Positions 21,589 to 34,180 of a stretch of 64,000 nt of DNA are shown one piece after another. The DNA is from Bos javanicus (Eukaryota > Chordata > Mammalia > Artiodactyla > Bovidae), in NCBI RefSeq assembly GCF_032452875.1, contig NC_083873.1, forward strand, positions 72,599,987 through 72,663,986, read 5' to 3'. A program made the translations under genes and the position numbers. The first letter of the stretch is position 1; every line of letters begins with the position of its first letter. Under the pieces are notes generated by a model, which worked only from the letters and a program-made list of their open reading frames with translations, had not been told where the DNA came from and searched no databases.

Positions 21589-24500
21589 TGAAACTCTGGT
21601 CAAGGCTTCAGTTCGTAGTGTATAAGGTCTCTGACATTTTATATTCATTTGGAGTAGTAGACAGCCTTTTGTTTTTAAAATTAATTACTGTCCAATCTTG
21701 ATTTTTAAGTCCCACTCTTTTTCTTGGACTCCGTGTACCTACTGATGTACACATTTTAGCAAATCCAAGGGAGTTATTGTAGCAGACATCTAAATCTGTG
21801 AGCTTTTTTTTTTTTTATCTGTTTTTGCTTTTAATTGAACTAAGGTGGCCAAGGTGGTATTAGAGCAATCTGTCAATTTGTTCAGCTATATAACTTAATC
21901 AGTTTTTTCCTCATGTCTGTGTTCCTATTTCACTTTAGTTTATTCTTCGTTTATAGCCCTATAAAAATTGGCTTACTTAAATAGCAAATGACTTGAAGAA
22001 TTTGCCTGCTTTATATAAAGTTAGCACTTTAAAATTGTTCTAGCGATAAGAAGAGAGACATTGAATTTGAAGAGAAATTCTCCCAACAATGGATGTTCTA
22101 TCAATCCAGGTATTTACCTTCCTGAATTTTGATCAAAAATGTATGTTTATTTGTGTATGTGTTAATTGTCATAAAAACAATGATTTTGGTGGGTTTTTTT
22201 GTTTTTGTTTTGGTGCTTTAATGCCTTAAGATGTTGCACATTGTTTTTTTTTTAACCTATGCAGTTAAATTTTTTCTAGAAATAGCATTTGCATTGTAAT
22301 ACTTTATATATGCATGTTTATTTTGATCTCTCTGGAGGGATGCTTTTTAGTCTTGTTTGCAAAAGGGGCAGTTTTCTTTTTCCTTGCCGCAGTTGTCTTT
22401 TTTGCAGAATAGTAGTCTGTGCAAATTTGTGAGCAAATGAAAGATGGAGTTTAGTCCATTGATTTTGATTTTAACATCTATGCCAGAATCTGTATTTCAT
22501 ATAAGTTATTTATTTTAAATTGATGTAGTGAGTTCACACCTTTCAGTTTGAACTTTGCAGTAAATAAACCACTAGATCTATGTTGAATGGATTTTTATCT
22601 CAAATACCAACCATAAGTAAACTTTTTGGCCTGTCTTAGTACATCTACTTCCTCAATGTGTGGTGTTAAGTTGTATCTTATAGGAAACCTCTTTTCCTAG
22701 ATGGTTGGTGTTTATTTATATGTCTGCTCCACTGAATAAAGAACTATAATTTTAATTTGGAAGCTGCAAATCTGGAACTAGGAGGCATAATTACTCCTTC
22801 AAGTTACACAGAGTATCAGTTTGTGAGATTCCAAAGCCATAGCAATTACACAGAAATCCTAGGATGAGAAAGGTAGTATGACTGCTGGTAGACCAGCTGC
22901 TCCTTCCTGTGAATATAGTGAAAAAGGCTGGTGAAAAACTGAAGTTCGGTCCAGATTAAAAAATCACACTTTCTCAGGGATCTCCTCCAACTAGTGGGTG
23001 TCCTGGCTATTATCGGGACAGCCTTTTGCTACAGCTGAGGCCCCAAATGAATAGCTATTTTGGTGTTCCTACAGGACCACTTTGTATGGAAAAGAGTATG
23101 TGCCCCAAACTTGCTGGTAGGTTCTTTGGCCAGTCACCAAAGAATATGAAAGAATCTAACATAGGTTTTTTGTTTTTCCTTGTAAAATAAAGTATGATTC
23201 CAGTAAGGAACCTTGATTCTTCTTATCCTCCCAGGTTCTTTTCTGAAGTAATCACTTTATATATTGTTTGTTTTCTTTTGTTTGGTGGATCTCTGAGGCA
23301 GGTTTCAGGGTTTGGCAATGCAACATGAAAAATTAGGAAAAAGTATTAAACTGTGTGTGGAAAACTAGTTATTCTGAGAGTGGGTGTTTAAGGCAAAGGA
23401 CATTTGAACTTGGAATTGACTGGGAGGCCAAAGATTTAAAGAAGCAGAAAATTTTCTCAAGATATGAGTAAGTTGTGTATTACTGTTGTGTGTTTTCTGT
23501 ACATAATAGGGATTTGTAAATGATGTTGAATTCTAGGTGAATTCTCAGCTCCGACAATCATTGTCAAACAGATCAAGCTGCAGATATTTATGTTTTAAAA
23601 CTTAAATTATAAAGCTAGTTAAACCTTTCTAACAACTAGGTTTAATGTTCACTAGTGCATTTTATATTAAAACGTTACCTTTTCCAGTACATACAGAAAT
23701 ATTCATATTAAGTACAAATTGGAGATTGGGAATCAGTTTGGATTCTTTGATACCTCAAAAGAAAAAAAATTGACTCCTGGGGAATTGAACGTATTTTCTT
23801 ATCTAGATTTTAAGACTAGAATGCCAAAACCAAAAATATAAAAGAAATTAAAACCCCTCATTAAAGTGATTTGTGAAAACATTGTTACTGGAAATTGAAT
23901 GGACTTGAGGCCTTTCCTCCAGAAAACAAGGACTTGTTTGTCAGGCCTATATTAGGTTCTGAACCTTAGTGCCATGTATTTGTTCTTATTAAAAATCATT
24001 TGATTAAAAAATTTGTTTCATTGAAAAGTGTATTAGTAATATGAACTTCTGGTCTAGTTCTTCCATTTGAAAAATGTGCTGTTTGCATGGGACTATTTGA
24101 ATCTTTTTTTTTTCTCAGTTTCCCTTCCACTGGATAGGATTGAAGCTAGACTTTTCCCTTTTGATAAAGGAATAAAAAGTAAACATGTTGTTTGTAAACT
24201 GATGTTTAGTATTAAAGGTTGAAATACTTAGAATACCTTTATAAGCCTAATCCTAGGTAGCTTTGTAAAATATATCTCTTACTTGTCTTCTGAACCTATA
24301 TTCACATTGCTTTTCAGGATATTTTAAGTTTTTTTCCTCTTTTCAGAGCTGCTTCATTAAGGCTTTTTTTTTTTTTAAATTGAAGTGTAATTCATAAAGA
24401 GCTACTTTCTTTTTTTTTTTTTTAATTAGACTTCTTTTTAACTATTGCCGGATGTTTTGCTCTAGTCTTCCAAGAAAGGCCATTTTATTTTTTAGTCACT

Positions 24501-25235
24501 TCTAAAGTCACATGGTCTTTAACTTTGGGGACTCTTGCATCTGAGTGCTAATTCAGATTTAAGCCTAAGTAACCTCATTGCCTCTCACCCCAAGAATGTT
24601 GACAATGGAAGAAATACTTTGCTGTAGTTCTGGACTGAAAAGCTGGGGAAGAAACTTCATTTTCTTTTTTGCACAAATCAGAAAAACAGCTACTGTGCAG
24701 AGTTTTCTTTTTGACTTCAGCTGATGAACTGGATTGATAGAGTTAATTCAGATTTAAGAGATTATCTGAATCTTGGTTTGAATAGATTTGGGATCTGCAT
24801 GTAATATTAACTAGATCAGATAGCTTTTTTATATTTTCACATGTATACATAGGCTCTCCCTACCCTTGTCAACATCATTAGTTATTGAACTTTGTGAACT
24901 GGCATTGAAACATTACAGCAATGTTTTGTTGTACCAGTTGTATAAACTTTTACAGTGCAATACGTGGTATTTTTCAGAGACAAACCAAAGGTTTATTTCT
25001 CAAGGTTCCTGCTGTTTGCTTTAGCAGCATTTGATGGAGAATCTTTTATATACATTTTTAATAGATGAAAAACCAGATTGCAAATCCTTTTTATTGTTTT
25101 TGTTTTTTGAAGCAAACCATGTACCAGGTTTTTGGTCCCAATTGTGTAGGATAAGTTAAATTGCATTCTATTAATCCATATGAGTGTATTTCTGTAAGCA
25201 TAGTAATGTTGAAATAAAGTTTTAAAAAGCATGTT
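21589..25235 (+). other. REST: REST 3' UTR
   Basis: About 3.65 kb of AT-rich sequence follows the stop, matching the long 3' UTR expected for REST. I see no SINE or LINE inside most of it, consistent with constraint; T-rich runs occur at 24366-24423. Possible earlier polyadenylation signals AATAAA lie at 22563-22568, 22735-22740 and 23186-23191. The end is set by the signal at 25213-25218. Confidence 0.75.
25213..25218 (+). terminator. REST: REST distal poly(A) signal
   Basis: AATAAA within ttgaaataaagttttaaaaa, followed by a T/G-rich downstream element (gcctttgtttatttgtgg) at about 25238-25256. The distance from the stop fits the full-length human mRNA. Confidence 0.7.
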
Positions 25236-26410
25236 ATGCCTTTGTTTATTTGTGGTACATCAAATGTTAAGGAGCCCAAATTTGTTTGGCTGGAACTAGA
25301 AGTAAATTAATAATTCTCAAAACATTTTCACTCTGATAACCCAGGGTAAATAGAAAGGTACTGAAAATCTCTGGGGATAACCAGTCTGTGGGTAGAAGTC
25401 CAAAGCCTCTCTTCCTATAATCTGCTTTCTGGGAAGTGGGTATGTAGTAGGAAGGGGAGAAACAACCTGAAGACAATTTATAGGAAATTATATACTTCCC
25501 AGTCACAGGTCCCTTAACAGTCATCATCTACATGTCTGTTCTCAGTAGTAAGCCTGCTATCAGTAAATATTCACTCATTGGAAAAAGATGCATTGAACAG
25601 AAAATAAGATGAGTTACACTGAGTGTTCACTGAGTGCTAGGGCACTATTTTGACTCTAATTTTACTCTAATGGAAGTCTGAGAAGGAAATGAAGTCCAAG
25701 GGAAAGTGATAAGCCATATTATAAGGTTCTGCTTCCTATGTTACTGGAAATGACTGTGCTGTACGTTGAAAAACAGTGTTAAAGACCTAGGTATTTCTTA
25801 GATATTTCTGTGGACTTGAGAGAAAAGGGAGAACAAGTTGGAGAAACATCAGAACAACTGGATTGCATTCTGTCCTGATGGAGTAAGTGACCTAAAAGTT
25901 CATGATTCGGAAAGGATATTTAAATGTTATTGATGTGCGACTTGTTTGTTACCTTTAAGTGTGTTACCGTAAGTGCGTTTTTCCAGTCCCTTGCTATTCC
26001 CTACTCAGAGGCTCACCCTGTTATGATTTTTACAAGTATCCGTTTTTCACTTAATCTTTGGCCGTCCTTGTATTCTGCCCAGGGGGAGTTAACGGTACAG
26101 CAGAGGGCCCCCCTCCAAGGGTACTCAGCCTCAGCTCCATACAGGTAGGTTGGTGAAGAGGCTAACAACAATGTACTGATCTTTGGTAATCAGGGGAAGT
26201 TTCAGTGTAAACAAAATTGCTTATTTAAAGGATTATTATTGATGTTTGCTGTATCAAGTGCTCTGTGGCCCTTGCAGTTAGAGTTGGGTTCACTGTGGGC
26301 CTCTCTTCCTTAACAACTATAATTTTGCAAATACTTTTAACTTTGTTAAATCTGTTTCTTCATCCTGAAAATGAGGTCATATGGTACTTGTATCCATAGG
26401 GTGACTCTTA
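25236..26410. other. Intergenic sequence after REST, nothing recognised
   Basis: About 1.2 kb of mostly unique sequence with a possible MIR remnant around 25610-25720. No exon, RNA gene or clear element is supported. Confidence 0.5.
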
Positions 26411-26420
26411 AGTGTTAAAT

Positions 26421-26562
26421 GCTTTTGTTGGGTTTTTAAAATATTTTTTTGACTGTGCTACACCAAGCTTGGGGGAATCTTAGTTTCCTGATCAGGGACT
26501 GAACGTGGGCCACAGCATTGGAAGGGCTGAGTCCTAATTACTGGACCGCCAGGGAATTCCTG
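26421..26562 (-). mobile_element. CHR-type SINE, antisense, with 10-base duplication
   Basis: Body ctgatcagggactgaacgtg and end gaccgccagggaattcc. AGTGTTAAAT is repeated exactly at 26411-26420 and 26563-26572. Confidence 0.9.
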
Positions 26563-26572
26563 AGTGTTAAAT

Positions 26573-27451
26573 ATAATTCCAGCTGAACTATTTCAAATCC
26601 TAAAAGATGATGCTGTTAAAGTGCTGCACTCAATATGCCAGCAAATTTGGAAAACTCAGCAGTGGCCACAGAAGTGGAAAAGGTCAGTTTTCATTTCAAT
26701 CCCAAAGAAGGGCAATGCCAAAGAATGTTCAGACTATCACACAATTGCACTCATTTCACAGGCTAGCAAAATAATGCTCAGAATTCTCCAAGCCAGGCTT
26801 CAACAGTATATGAATGAAGAACTCCCAGATGTTCAGGCTGGATTTAGAAAAGTCAGAGGAACCAGATATGAAATTGCCAACATCTGTTGGATCATAGGAA
26901 AACATCTGCTTCATTGATTATGCTAAAGCCTTTGACTCTGTGGGTCACAACAAACAGTGGAAAATTCTTCAAGAGATGGAAATACTAGACCACCTTACCT
27001 GCATCCTGTGAAACCTGTATGCAGGTCAAGAAGCAACAGTTAGAACTGGACATGAAACAATAGATGGATTCCAATTTGGGAAAGGAGTACTTCAAGGCTG
27101 TATATTGTCACCCTGCTTATTAACTTAATATGCAGAAGGCTGGGCTGGATGAAGCACAAGCTGGAATTAAGATTGCGGGGAGAAATATCAACAGCCTCAG
27201 ATATGCAGATGACACCACCCTAATGGCAGCAAGTGAAGAGGAACTAAAGAGCCTCTTGATGAAGGTGAAAGAGGAGAGTGAAAAAGCTGGCTTAAAACTC
27301 AGCATTCAAAAAACTTTAAGATCATGGCATCTGGTCCCATCACTTCATGGCAAATAGATGGGGAAACAATGGAAACACGACAGATTTTATTTTCTTGGGC
27401 GCCAAAGTCACTGTAGACTGTGACTACAGCCATGAAATTAAATTATGCTTG
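26573..27451 (+). mobile_element. BovB LINE, 5' part of a split copy
   Basis: Plus-strand reverse transcriptase region from ttccagctgaactatttcaa to the point where the consensus would read gatgcttactccttgg. Translation shows LPDVQAGFRK and RYADDTTLMA but with frameshifts and a deletion around 26900-27130. It continues at 28427 after an insertion. Confidence 0.9.
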
Positions 27452-27577
27452 GAGAAGGAAATGGCAACCCACTCCGGTGTTCTTGCCTGGAGAATCCCAG
27501 GGACGGGGAAGCCTGGTGGGCTGCCGTCTATGGGGTCGCACAGAGTTGGAAATGACTGAAGCAACTTAGCAGTCATC
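27452..27577 (+). mobile_element. BovA SINE inside the retroposed insert
   Basis: Single BovA monomer in plus orientation (agaaggaaatggcaacccac, then ctatggggtcgcacagagtt), ending gaagcaacttagcag with no A tail, so it probably came along as part of the source transcript. Confidence 0.85.
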
Positions 27578-28426
27578 AGTCTAAGCTGCAGAAGCCCCAA
27601 ATAAACTTCCTAGTCACCAAACGAAATGCTCCCTAAGGCAGCCACTGGGTAATTAGGTTGTCATGGTAGCAGGGACCCTTGAAGAAGGTTTTGAAATATA
27701 GCTTTGAAATAATTGTTTCAAAACATTTTATAACCTTGGATCCCAGAGAAGTAGAAAAGAGGATGTAGAACCATGTCATTTGCAGAAGCACCATCCAGAG
27801 TGAAACAGAATGCACTCAGGGCACAGAAAAATGGTTATGTGAGGAAACTCTGAAAGTTGTCATGGAAAATAATAATTGCAGCAAGGACTGTTGTAGATGG
27901 CTAAAAAAAAATAGCTATAAAAATTTTAGACTCTGAAGTGAGATCAAATTTTGATGGACATATTTTTTAAAGGACCTTTAAGAGAATATTCAAAAGGCAT
28001 GCTCTGGCATCGGCAGGATGACTGAATGCAAATAGTTAGAATGTTTTATCTTTGTATCCCCAAATGGAAATAATGACATAAGTAATTAAACATTAGCTTT
28101 TATCTAAAAACATTTGTCCTAGGCTCAAATTTTTGTGAATTTAAGAAAGGACCATATAATACTCACTTATGTAATACACAGTTATATAATATTCAGTTTT
28201 ATGATAAATTCTTAATGGAATGGAATGAAACCTCTGAAATGTGAACCAAGTGTCTGCCACAATATCTCTTGATGGGATTTGGAAGGGCTGATGAAAAATT
28301 ACATTTCTGAGTGTGGCAAAATATAAGTAAAAATGTAAATCTAGTGTGTGAGTAAGATAAAACTTGGGGTTTTGACTGGTCATTTGATGAATAAAGCTTC
28401 CAGAGAAAATTAAAAAATAAATAAAT
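27452..28426 (+). mobile_element. Retroposed transcript inserted in BovB
   Basis: About 975 bases split a BovB copy. The flanks are near-identical 12-base copies, aaattatgcttg (27440-27451) and aaatgatgcttg (28427-28438), and the uninterrupted BovB sequence at the site would be TT/AAAAGATGCTTG, a good L1 endonuclease target. The insert starts with a BovA SINE (27452-27577), then about 850 bases of non-repetitive sequence, then AATAAA (28390-28395) and an A-rich tail (28410-28430). This is the form of a reverse-transcribed mRNA or non-coding RNA 3' end. I do not recognise the source and see no long frame. Confidence 0.75.
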
Positions 28427-28808
28427 AAATGATGCTTGCTCCTTGGAAGAAAACCTGTGACCAACCTAGACAGCATATTAAAAAAGCAGAGACATTACTT
28501 TGCTGACAAAGATCCATATAGTCAAAGCTATGATTTTTCCAGTAATGTGTGGATGTGAGAGTTGGGAAAAGGCTGAGCACTGAAGAATTGATGCTTTTGA
28601 ACTGTGGTGTTGGAGAAGACTCTTGAGAGTCCCTTGAACTGCAAGACCAAACCAGTCCATCCTAAAGGAAATCAGTCCTGAATATTCATTGGAAGGACTG
28701 ATGTTGAAGCTGAAACTCCAATCCTTTGGCCACATGATGGGAAGAACTGACCCATTTGAAAAGACCCTGATGCTGGGAAAGACTGAAGGCAGGAGAAGGG
28801 GACAACAT
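28427..28808 (+). mobile_element. BovB LINE, 3' part of the split copy
   Basis: Resumes exactly where the copy at 26573-27451 stops (gatgcttgctccttggaaga) and runs to about 28808, where the 3' end is lost. Degraded by small indels. Confidence 0.9.
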
Positions 28809-29340
28809 GTAATTTGACATATAATTTTAGTATTAAGTGCTTGACATGTAATTTTTGTATTAAGACCTTTTACACTAATAACAAAGCAAGTAAGTATCCT
28901 TAAATATATAAAAGTGCTTCCTCTATTTGGCATAATTAAGGTGTATAATCCACCTGCCTCTCTTGCATGTCTTTTATAGTAGCTTTTAATGTTAAAATAG
29001 TATGTGGGCTTTTGTGTCAAATGATAGAATTGCTACTAGAGTCAGAATGATTTTGTTCTCACTGCTTAACCCAAGTACCTAAAACAATATCTGGCCCTTG
29101 GAAGGGCAGATAGTTGTTGATTACCCAGGGCTACAGGTGTGTTGTATGTGTGATATTTTTCTGTGGATGTGTTCTCCTTGATTTCAACCAATTGATATAG
29201 AGTGGTCATTTTACTGTAATTTAAAAATTGTGGTGATAGATAAATACTGTTTTATAGACTGAGTATTGTCTGAACACATTAACAAGGCAAGGAGAGAGTT
29301 CACTCAGCAGAAAATAGCAAGTCTTGAGAAAGTGACTTTG
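28809..29340. other. Intergenic unique sequence
   Basis: AT-rich, no gene or named repeat recognised. Confidence 0.45.
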
Positions 29341-30240
29341 TTAAGAAACTGAGAAATGCTTAAGTTTGCAGAGAAGTTGTGGGAATGGTACCCTGAAATC
29401 TTGTGTACCCCTTACTTGGGATCCACCACTCAGTGTTTGTTTTCTGCACATTATGTATATTATGTGGTGGAAGCCCAGAAAATAAGTTGAAAGCATACCT
29501 CTTCATCTCTGAATATTTGTTTGTACTTCCTAAGGATAAGACCATTGTCTTATACAACCATCCTGTAATAATTAAATTCATGACTTTAAAGATTGGTGTA
29601 GTCTGTATAGTTCTAAGTTCAGATTGTGCCAAATATCTTAATAACTTTACATATCTCCCTGCTCCTAATTCCTTGTTGTATTTGGTTGTCACATATCTTC
29701 ATTTCTTTTAGTTTGGAACAACTCCTTAGCATTTGTGCTTCACAACATGAAGAGTTTGAAACTGTTTAAAGAATGTTTCTTAATTTGAATTATAGTATCA
29801 TAATTATTTTCTCATGCTTCAGTTCAGGTTATGTGTCTTGGCAGGAATAGTCAGTACCAGTACATTACATCAGTACATTACATCAGAAGGCACACGATTC
29901 TGTTATTGGTTGTGTTAACTTTTATTGTTTGGTTAATGTGTCGTCTACCAGATTTCTCCACTGACGTTATTATTTATTTCCCTTTGTAATTAATATTCCA
30001 TGGGATGATATAGTGAAATTATCTTAATCCTTCAACAAACCTAGTGATTTTCTCATCTATTGGTTCTTGCTTGAGTCAATTATATCTTTTATGGTAACTG
30101 ATATTCTTTATCAATAAGAGCTTCCTTTCCGTTTTACCCATAGATGTAGGGTCTTGTTTCCTGTGGTAACTGGTACTTTACCCCCATTCATACAGTGGAA
30201 GGGGGAGGGGGATACCCTTTCAGGCTCTCTAAATGAGATT
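29340..30240. repeat. Old L1 (L1M-type) 3' region
   Basis: Tracts such as gcagagaagttgtgggaatg, gtgtcgtctaccagatttct and ccctttgtaattaatattcc match the pattern of ancient L1 3' ends. Open frames here (29360-29711) are relics or chance. Confidence 0.55.
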
Positions 30241-31279
30241 CTTAAGAGTGAGACTATTACACTGAACAGTTAAAACTCATATATCACATTTCTCCTTGCT
30301 TATATATATATACTATAAAATTTATGAAAGCTTGAAAGAGTGTCTTAAGGATTAAATTGTGGAAACTTTACCAGTGGTCAGGCTTCTACCACTAGAAGGG
30401 GCAATTTTAGAGACCAGCATCCTAATTACATTGATTTTGAAATACTGCACCTTTGATTTCTTTTTCTGTGCACTCTAATAACTTTTTAAAGATCACATAA
30501 TGCAGGTACAACAGCAAACTCATAACAAGTTAAAATCTATCTTGACTAGCTGTCTTCCTACTAATCCTCTTAGTCTCATTTGTTTCTTTTGCAGACTTAA
30601 TTACTGTTAATATTAACTCTACCTCCATATGTGTATGCATATTAAAATGTTTGATTTCTGGGCTGTTTACATAACTGGGATTATTCTGCAGTGAGTAGAA
30701 TTTGGAGAGCACTAGTTTTTAGGACTATTTTCATTCTGTTGTACAGTGTTTTATTGTATGGATATATCTGGTTTTTATCAAATTAATTATTGCCAAAACT
30801 GGTTGGTAGTCTGGAAATACTTTGAGAGTGGATGGGCAGTGGTTCAAGGAACCCATAATACCTTACAGCCTTACAAGTTATGGTTATATTTGTGTCCTTA
30901 AAATAGAACTTATTTCAGTCTTGCTGATAGTGATCAAGTCTGTCCTCTTGATTTTTTTTTTTTTTAACAGAATATGTATATATTTGGGATGTTTAATTTA
31001 CTGTGGCTTAAAATAATGATGGATAATATGTTCATGTAGCATTCAGCATTGATATGGTAAGGGAGAGGAGATAACCTACATTTTCATCTGAATGGATTTT
31101 TTGCATTTTAAATTTACAGAAGTAACAGTGCACACTTTTCTTTAAAAACTTCCTAAAAGATTGATGATGAAATCAAAATCGTACAACCCGTGTTCCCTCC
31201 TTTTTTCAATCATGTAGCTATTCTATGTATCTGACTCCTGAGGTAAATCTAAGTCAGCATCAATTTTCTTTCCTATTCA
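30241..31279. other. Intergenic unique sequence
   Basis: No gene seen. A short tatata tract lies at 30300-30310 and a T run at 30951-30966. Confidence 0.45.
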
Positions 31280-31453
31280 TTTATTTATTTGGCTGCATCT
31301 GGTCAGAGTTGTGGCACACAGGATCTTCACTGTGGCGCATAGAGTCAGTTGCCCTGTGGCATGTGGGATCTTAGTTCCCCACCAAGAATCGAACCCACTT
31401 CCCCCTGCATTGCCAGGTGGATTCTTAACCACTGGACCACCAGGGAAGTCCCA
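31280..31453 (-). mobile_element. CHR-type SINE, antisense
   Basis: Tract tttatttggctgcatctggt, body accaagaatcgaacccactt, end gaccaccagggaagtccc. Confidence 0.87.
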
Positions 31454-31539
31454 TCATCAAATTTCTTGTTTGATAAATTTACAGTGGGTTCTCTTCATAT
31501 AGGTCAGAACATACAGCATGTTATACTGCATTTGCCTCA

Positions 31540-32005
31540 GGGTGATGAACATGCTGAAACTGTGTGGTGGATGAAAGTAGCCACAGGTTCTTGGCAGCCT
31601 TTCCAGTCAGCTTGAGTTTCTGCTGCCACTGCAACTTGCTTTGACCAATAGAATATAGCAGAGTGACATTGTGTGATTTGGGAGCTTCAGCCTCCAGAGG
31701 CCTAGCAGCTTCTACTCATGCTCTTTTTGAACACCATCACCTGTGACTGAGCCAGAACTGGCCTACTTGAGGATGAAATCCTAGATAGAGAGAGTGACCC
31801 CTGGGAAAAGACCCAGGTTTCTCAGCTGTTACAGCCATCCCAGCTGAAGTTCTTGACATGGATTGAGGTCTGCAAATGCATGTACCCAGAAGAAGTGGGC
31901 AGAAGAACCACTGAGCTGAGCCCAGATTAAACTGCCAAATGAAAGAATCAGAGCAAAGCTTCTTTCAATTCACTAAGTTTTGAGGTGGTTAGTTACTAAG
32001 CCATT
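31540..32005 (+). repeat. MLT1-type LTR (MaLR), old and degraded
   Basis: Tracts cttgctttgaccaatagaat, aggcctagcagcttctactc and the 'cactaagttttgaggtggtt' end match the MLT1 family of ancient LTRs. It appears as a solo, non-coding LTR; no internal coding region is seen. Family assignment is from memory. Confidence 0.7.
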
Positions 32006-32825
32006 AGATGTGGATACAAACCTAATTATGCCCTCAATTTAGTTAAAAAAGAAGCATTTCCAATTGACAAGTGAGTAGTAATACCTAGAAGTGACTGAAG
32101 CCACACTGAATGGAGGAGTTAATGGGTAAGTGGGACACTTAAGCACCGTTTTGTTGAACAATCTTACCCAAGTTCCCTTGTTGCAAATCTTCAACACATT
32201 TCTCAGAACTAACTTTACATGATAGCCTTAGTTGTCCAGTGAAAAAGACATTTTCTTAAACTAATACTTGAATAAAATACATCCTTTATCTCATATTTTA
32301 GGGACAGTAGTCCCCATTTTCCTTCTGTTGAATACTAATTTTCCTTCCTGTTGAATATATAACCATAATTTAAAGTCAAAGATAGGAAAAATAAATATTT
32401 TTAGGCCCAATGTTAAATGCTGAGGAAAATTGGGCAACCAGGATCCCTTTTTATTTAAAGTAAATGTGAACAGAAACAGGAAACAGGACGGGTGCTACAC
32501 AAGTAGAAAAGACAGGGCCATTTGAACAAGTTCAGGGCCAAATCTGGTTTTTGGAGCTATTTGATTTATGATTACATAGGGACCACCAGTTCTCCTATGT
32601 CACTAAAAGATCAGGGTTTTAGATCAGCTTTTCTTTTAGGATAGTTTCTTTCCTATGGTATAATTCTTTGGATGTTTGCATTCCAAATTTCCTGTTTATG
32701 TTATTTCCTATTAATCAGAATTGTGGGTTAGGATCTCCTTTTATGCTGTGATCTGTCTGTGGTACTTGGCAAAGATCACTAGCAGTGTAAAGATTTTTAG
32801 CCAGCCATGAAAGTACTTTAAATTT
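32006..32825. other. Intergenic unique sequence
   Basis: No gene or named repeat recognised. Confidence 0.4.
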
Positions 32826-32990
32826 TTTTGTTTTTTAAAAATTTATTGAAGTATAGTTGATTTACAGTATGTTAACTTCTACTGTATAAGTGATTCAGTT
32901 ACATCTATATCTATATATATAGATAACACCCCTGTATGAGGTGTTCCCTGTTCCCCTTTCCAACCCCTCCTTCCTAACACTCCCACTTTG
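32826..32990 (-). repeat. L1 3' end
   Basis: Tract tttattgaagtatagttgat then ttacagtatgttaacttcta, with an internal tatatc/tatata run, is the reverse complement of a ruminant L1 3' end. A tgta microsatellite lies nearby at 33356-33370. Confidence 0.7.
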
Positions 32991-33507
32991 ATTTGAAAAC
33001 CCTAGAATGCTTTAGCTCCTCCCACATACTTGTGCCCTTTTCTCCCTTTGTTCAGGTTATTAAGAGGTTTTCTTGAAAACTTGATTCTACCCTCCTCCCA
33101 GGCTTGGGCTATTTCTAAATACACACATATAATGTGTATATTATACATACATACACATTTTTCATATTCTTCCCCAATACGGTTTATCTTAGTTCCCTGA
33201 AAGCACTTTTCATTTAAAACTACTGATATGGTAAGACAGCATAGAAATCACAGAAGAACACTTGTATAGATTTGGGTAAGGATACAGCTCAACACACATA
33301 CATCCCCTACCTATGAAGAATATTCTTTTTTAAAAAAATTAAAATCTACGTGTTTGTATGTATGTATGTATTTTGGAGGAATATTCTCCTCAGACTGGAA
33401 TTTTATATGAGAGGATTAAAATGAAGCTAGGAAGTGTCTGTAACACAGGGTTTCCAAGGAAATTGTGTCATTACCTTTGAGGTCTTCAAGTGGGTTGATT
33501 TTCTTAG

Positions 33508-33718
33508 ATGGTGCTAGTGGTAAAGAACCTGTCTGCCAGTGCTGGAGATATGAGAGACTGATTTGATCCCTGGTTGGGAAGATCCCCTGGTGAAGGGCAT
33601 GGCAAACCACTCCAGTATTCTTGCCTGGAGAATCCCATGGACAGAGGAGCCTGGTGGGCTACAGTCCATAGGGTCACAAAGATTCAGACACGACTGAAGT
33701 GACTTAGCACACATGCAT
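33508..33718 (+). mobile_element. Bov-tA SINE
   Basis: tRNA-Glu-like head (gatggtgctagtggtaaaga) followed by the BovA body (ggagaatcccatggacagag) and end cgactgaagtgacttagcac. Confidence 0.93.
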
Positions 33719-33789
33719 GTATATATTTAAAATCCATAGAACTACGTTAAAAGGGAAAAAGTTTCACTGTATAAAAGTGCTAGAAGCTT

Positions 33790-33960
33790 GTGTTTGAATT
33801 TTGAATCACATCTCTGTCATTCATTAGTTACATGACCCTGGCTAGTTACTTTTGCTTCAGTTCCATCTGTAAATGCAGATAATAGTAATATATACCTCCT
33901 GCATGGGGTTGTTCTATATACAAAATGCCTGAAACAGTGCCTGGCTCACTGTCCTAAATA
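33790..33960 (+). repeat. MIR SINE
   Basis: Tracts tagttacatgaccctggcta, ctgtaaatgcagataatagt and gaaacagtgcctggctcact are typical MIR core and 3' sequence. Confidence 0.85.
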
Positions 33961-33962
33961 AG

Positions 33963-34180
33963 GGCTGCGTGCGTGCTCAGTTGCTACAGTAGTGTCCGAC
34001 TCTGCGACCTAATGCACCATAGCCCTCCAGGCTCCTCTGTCCATGGGATTCTCCAGGCAAGAATACCGGAGTGGGTTGCCATTCCTTCCTCCAGGGAATG
34101 TTCCCAACAAAGGGATTGAACCCGAGTCTCATATGTCTCCTCCTTTGGCAGGTGGGTTCTTTACCACTAGCAGCACTTGG
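33963..34180 (-). mobile_element. Bov-tA SINE, antisense
   Basis: Reverse-complemented BovA body (catgggattctccaggcaag) and tRNA-like head (ttctttaccactagcagcac) at the right. Lies directly beside the MIR. Confidence 0.93.

Noticed and set aside
31540..32005. Possible endogenous retrovirus
   Set aside because: Only an old MLT1-type LTR is visible, with no internal coding region, so it is annotated as a repeat only.
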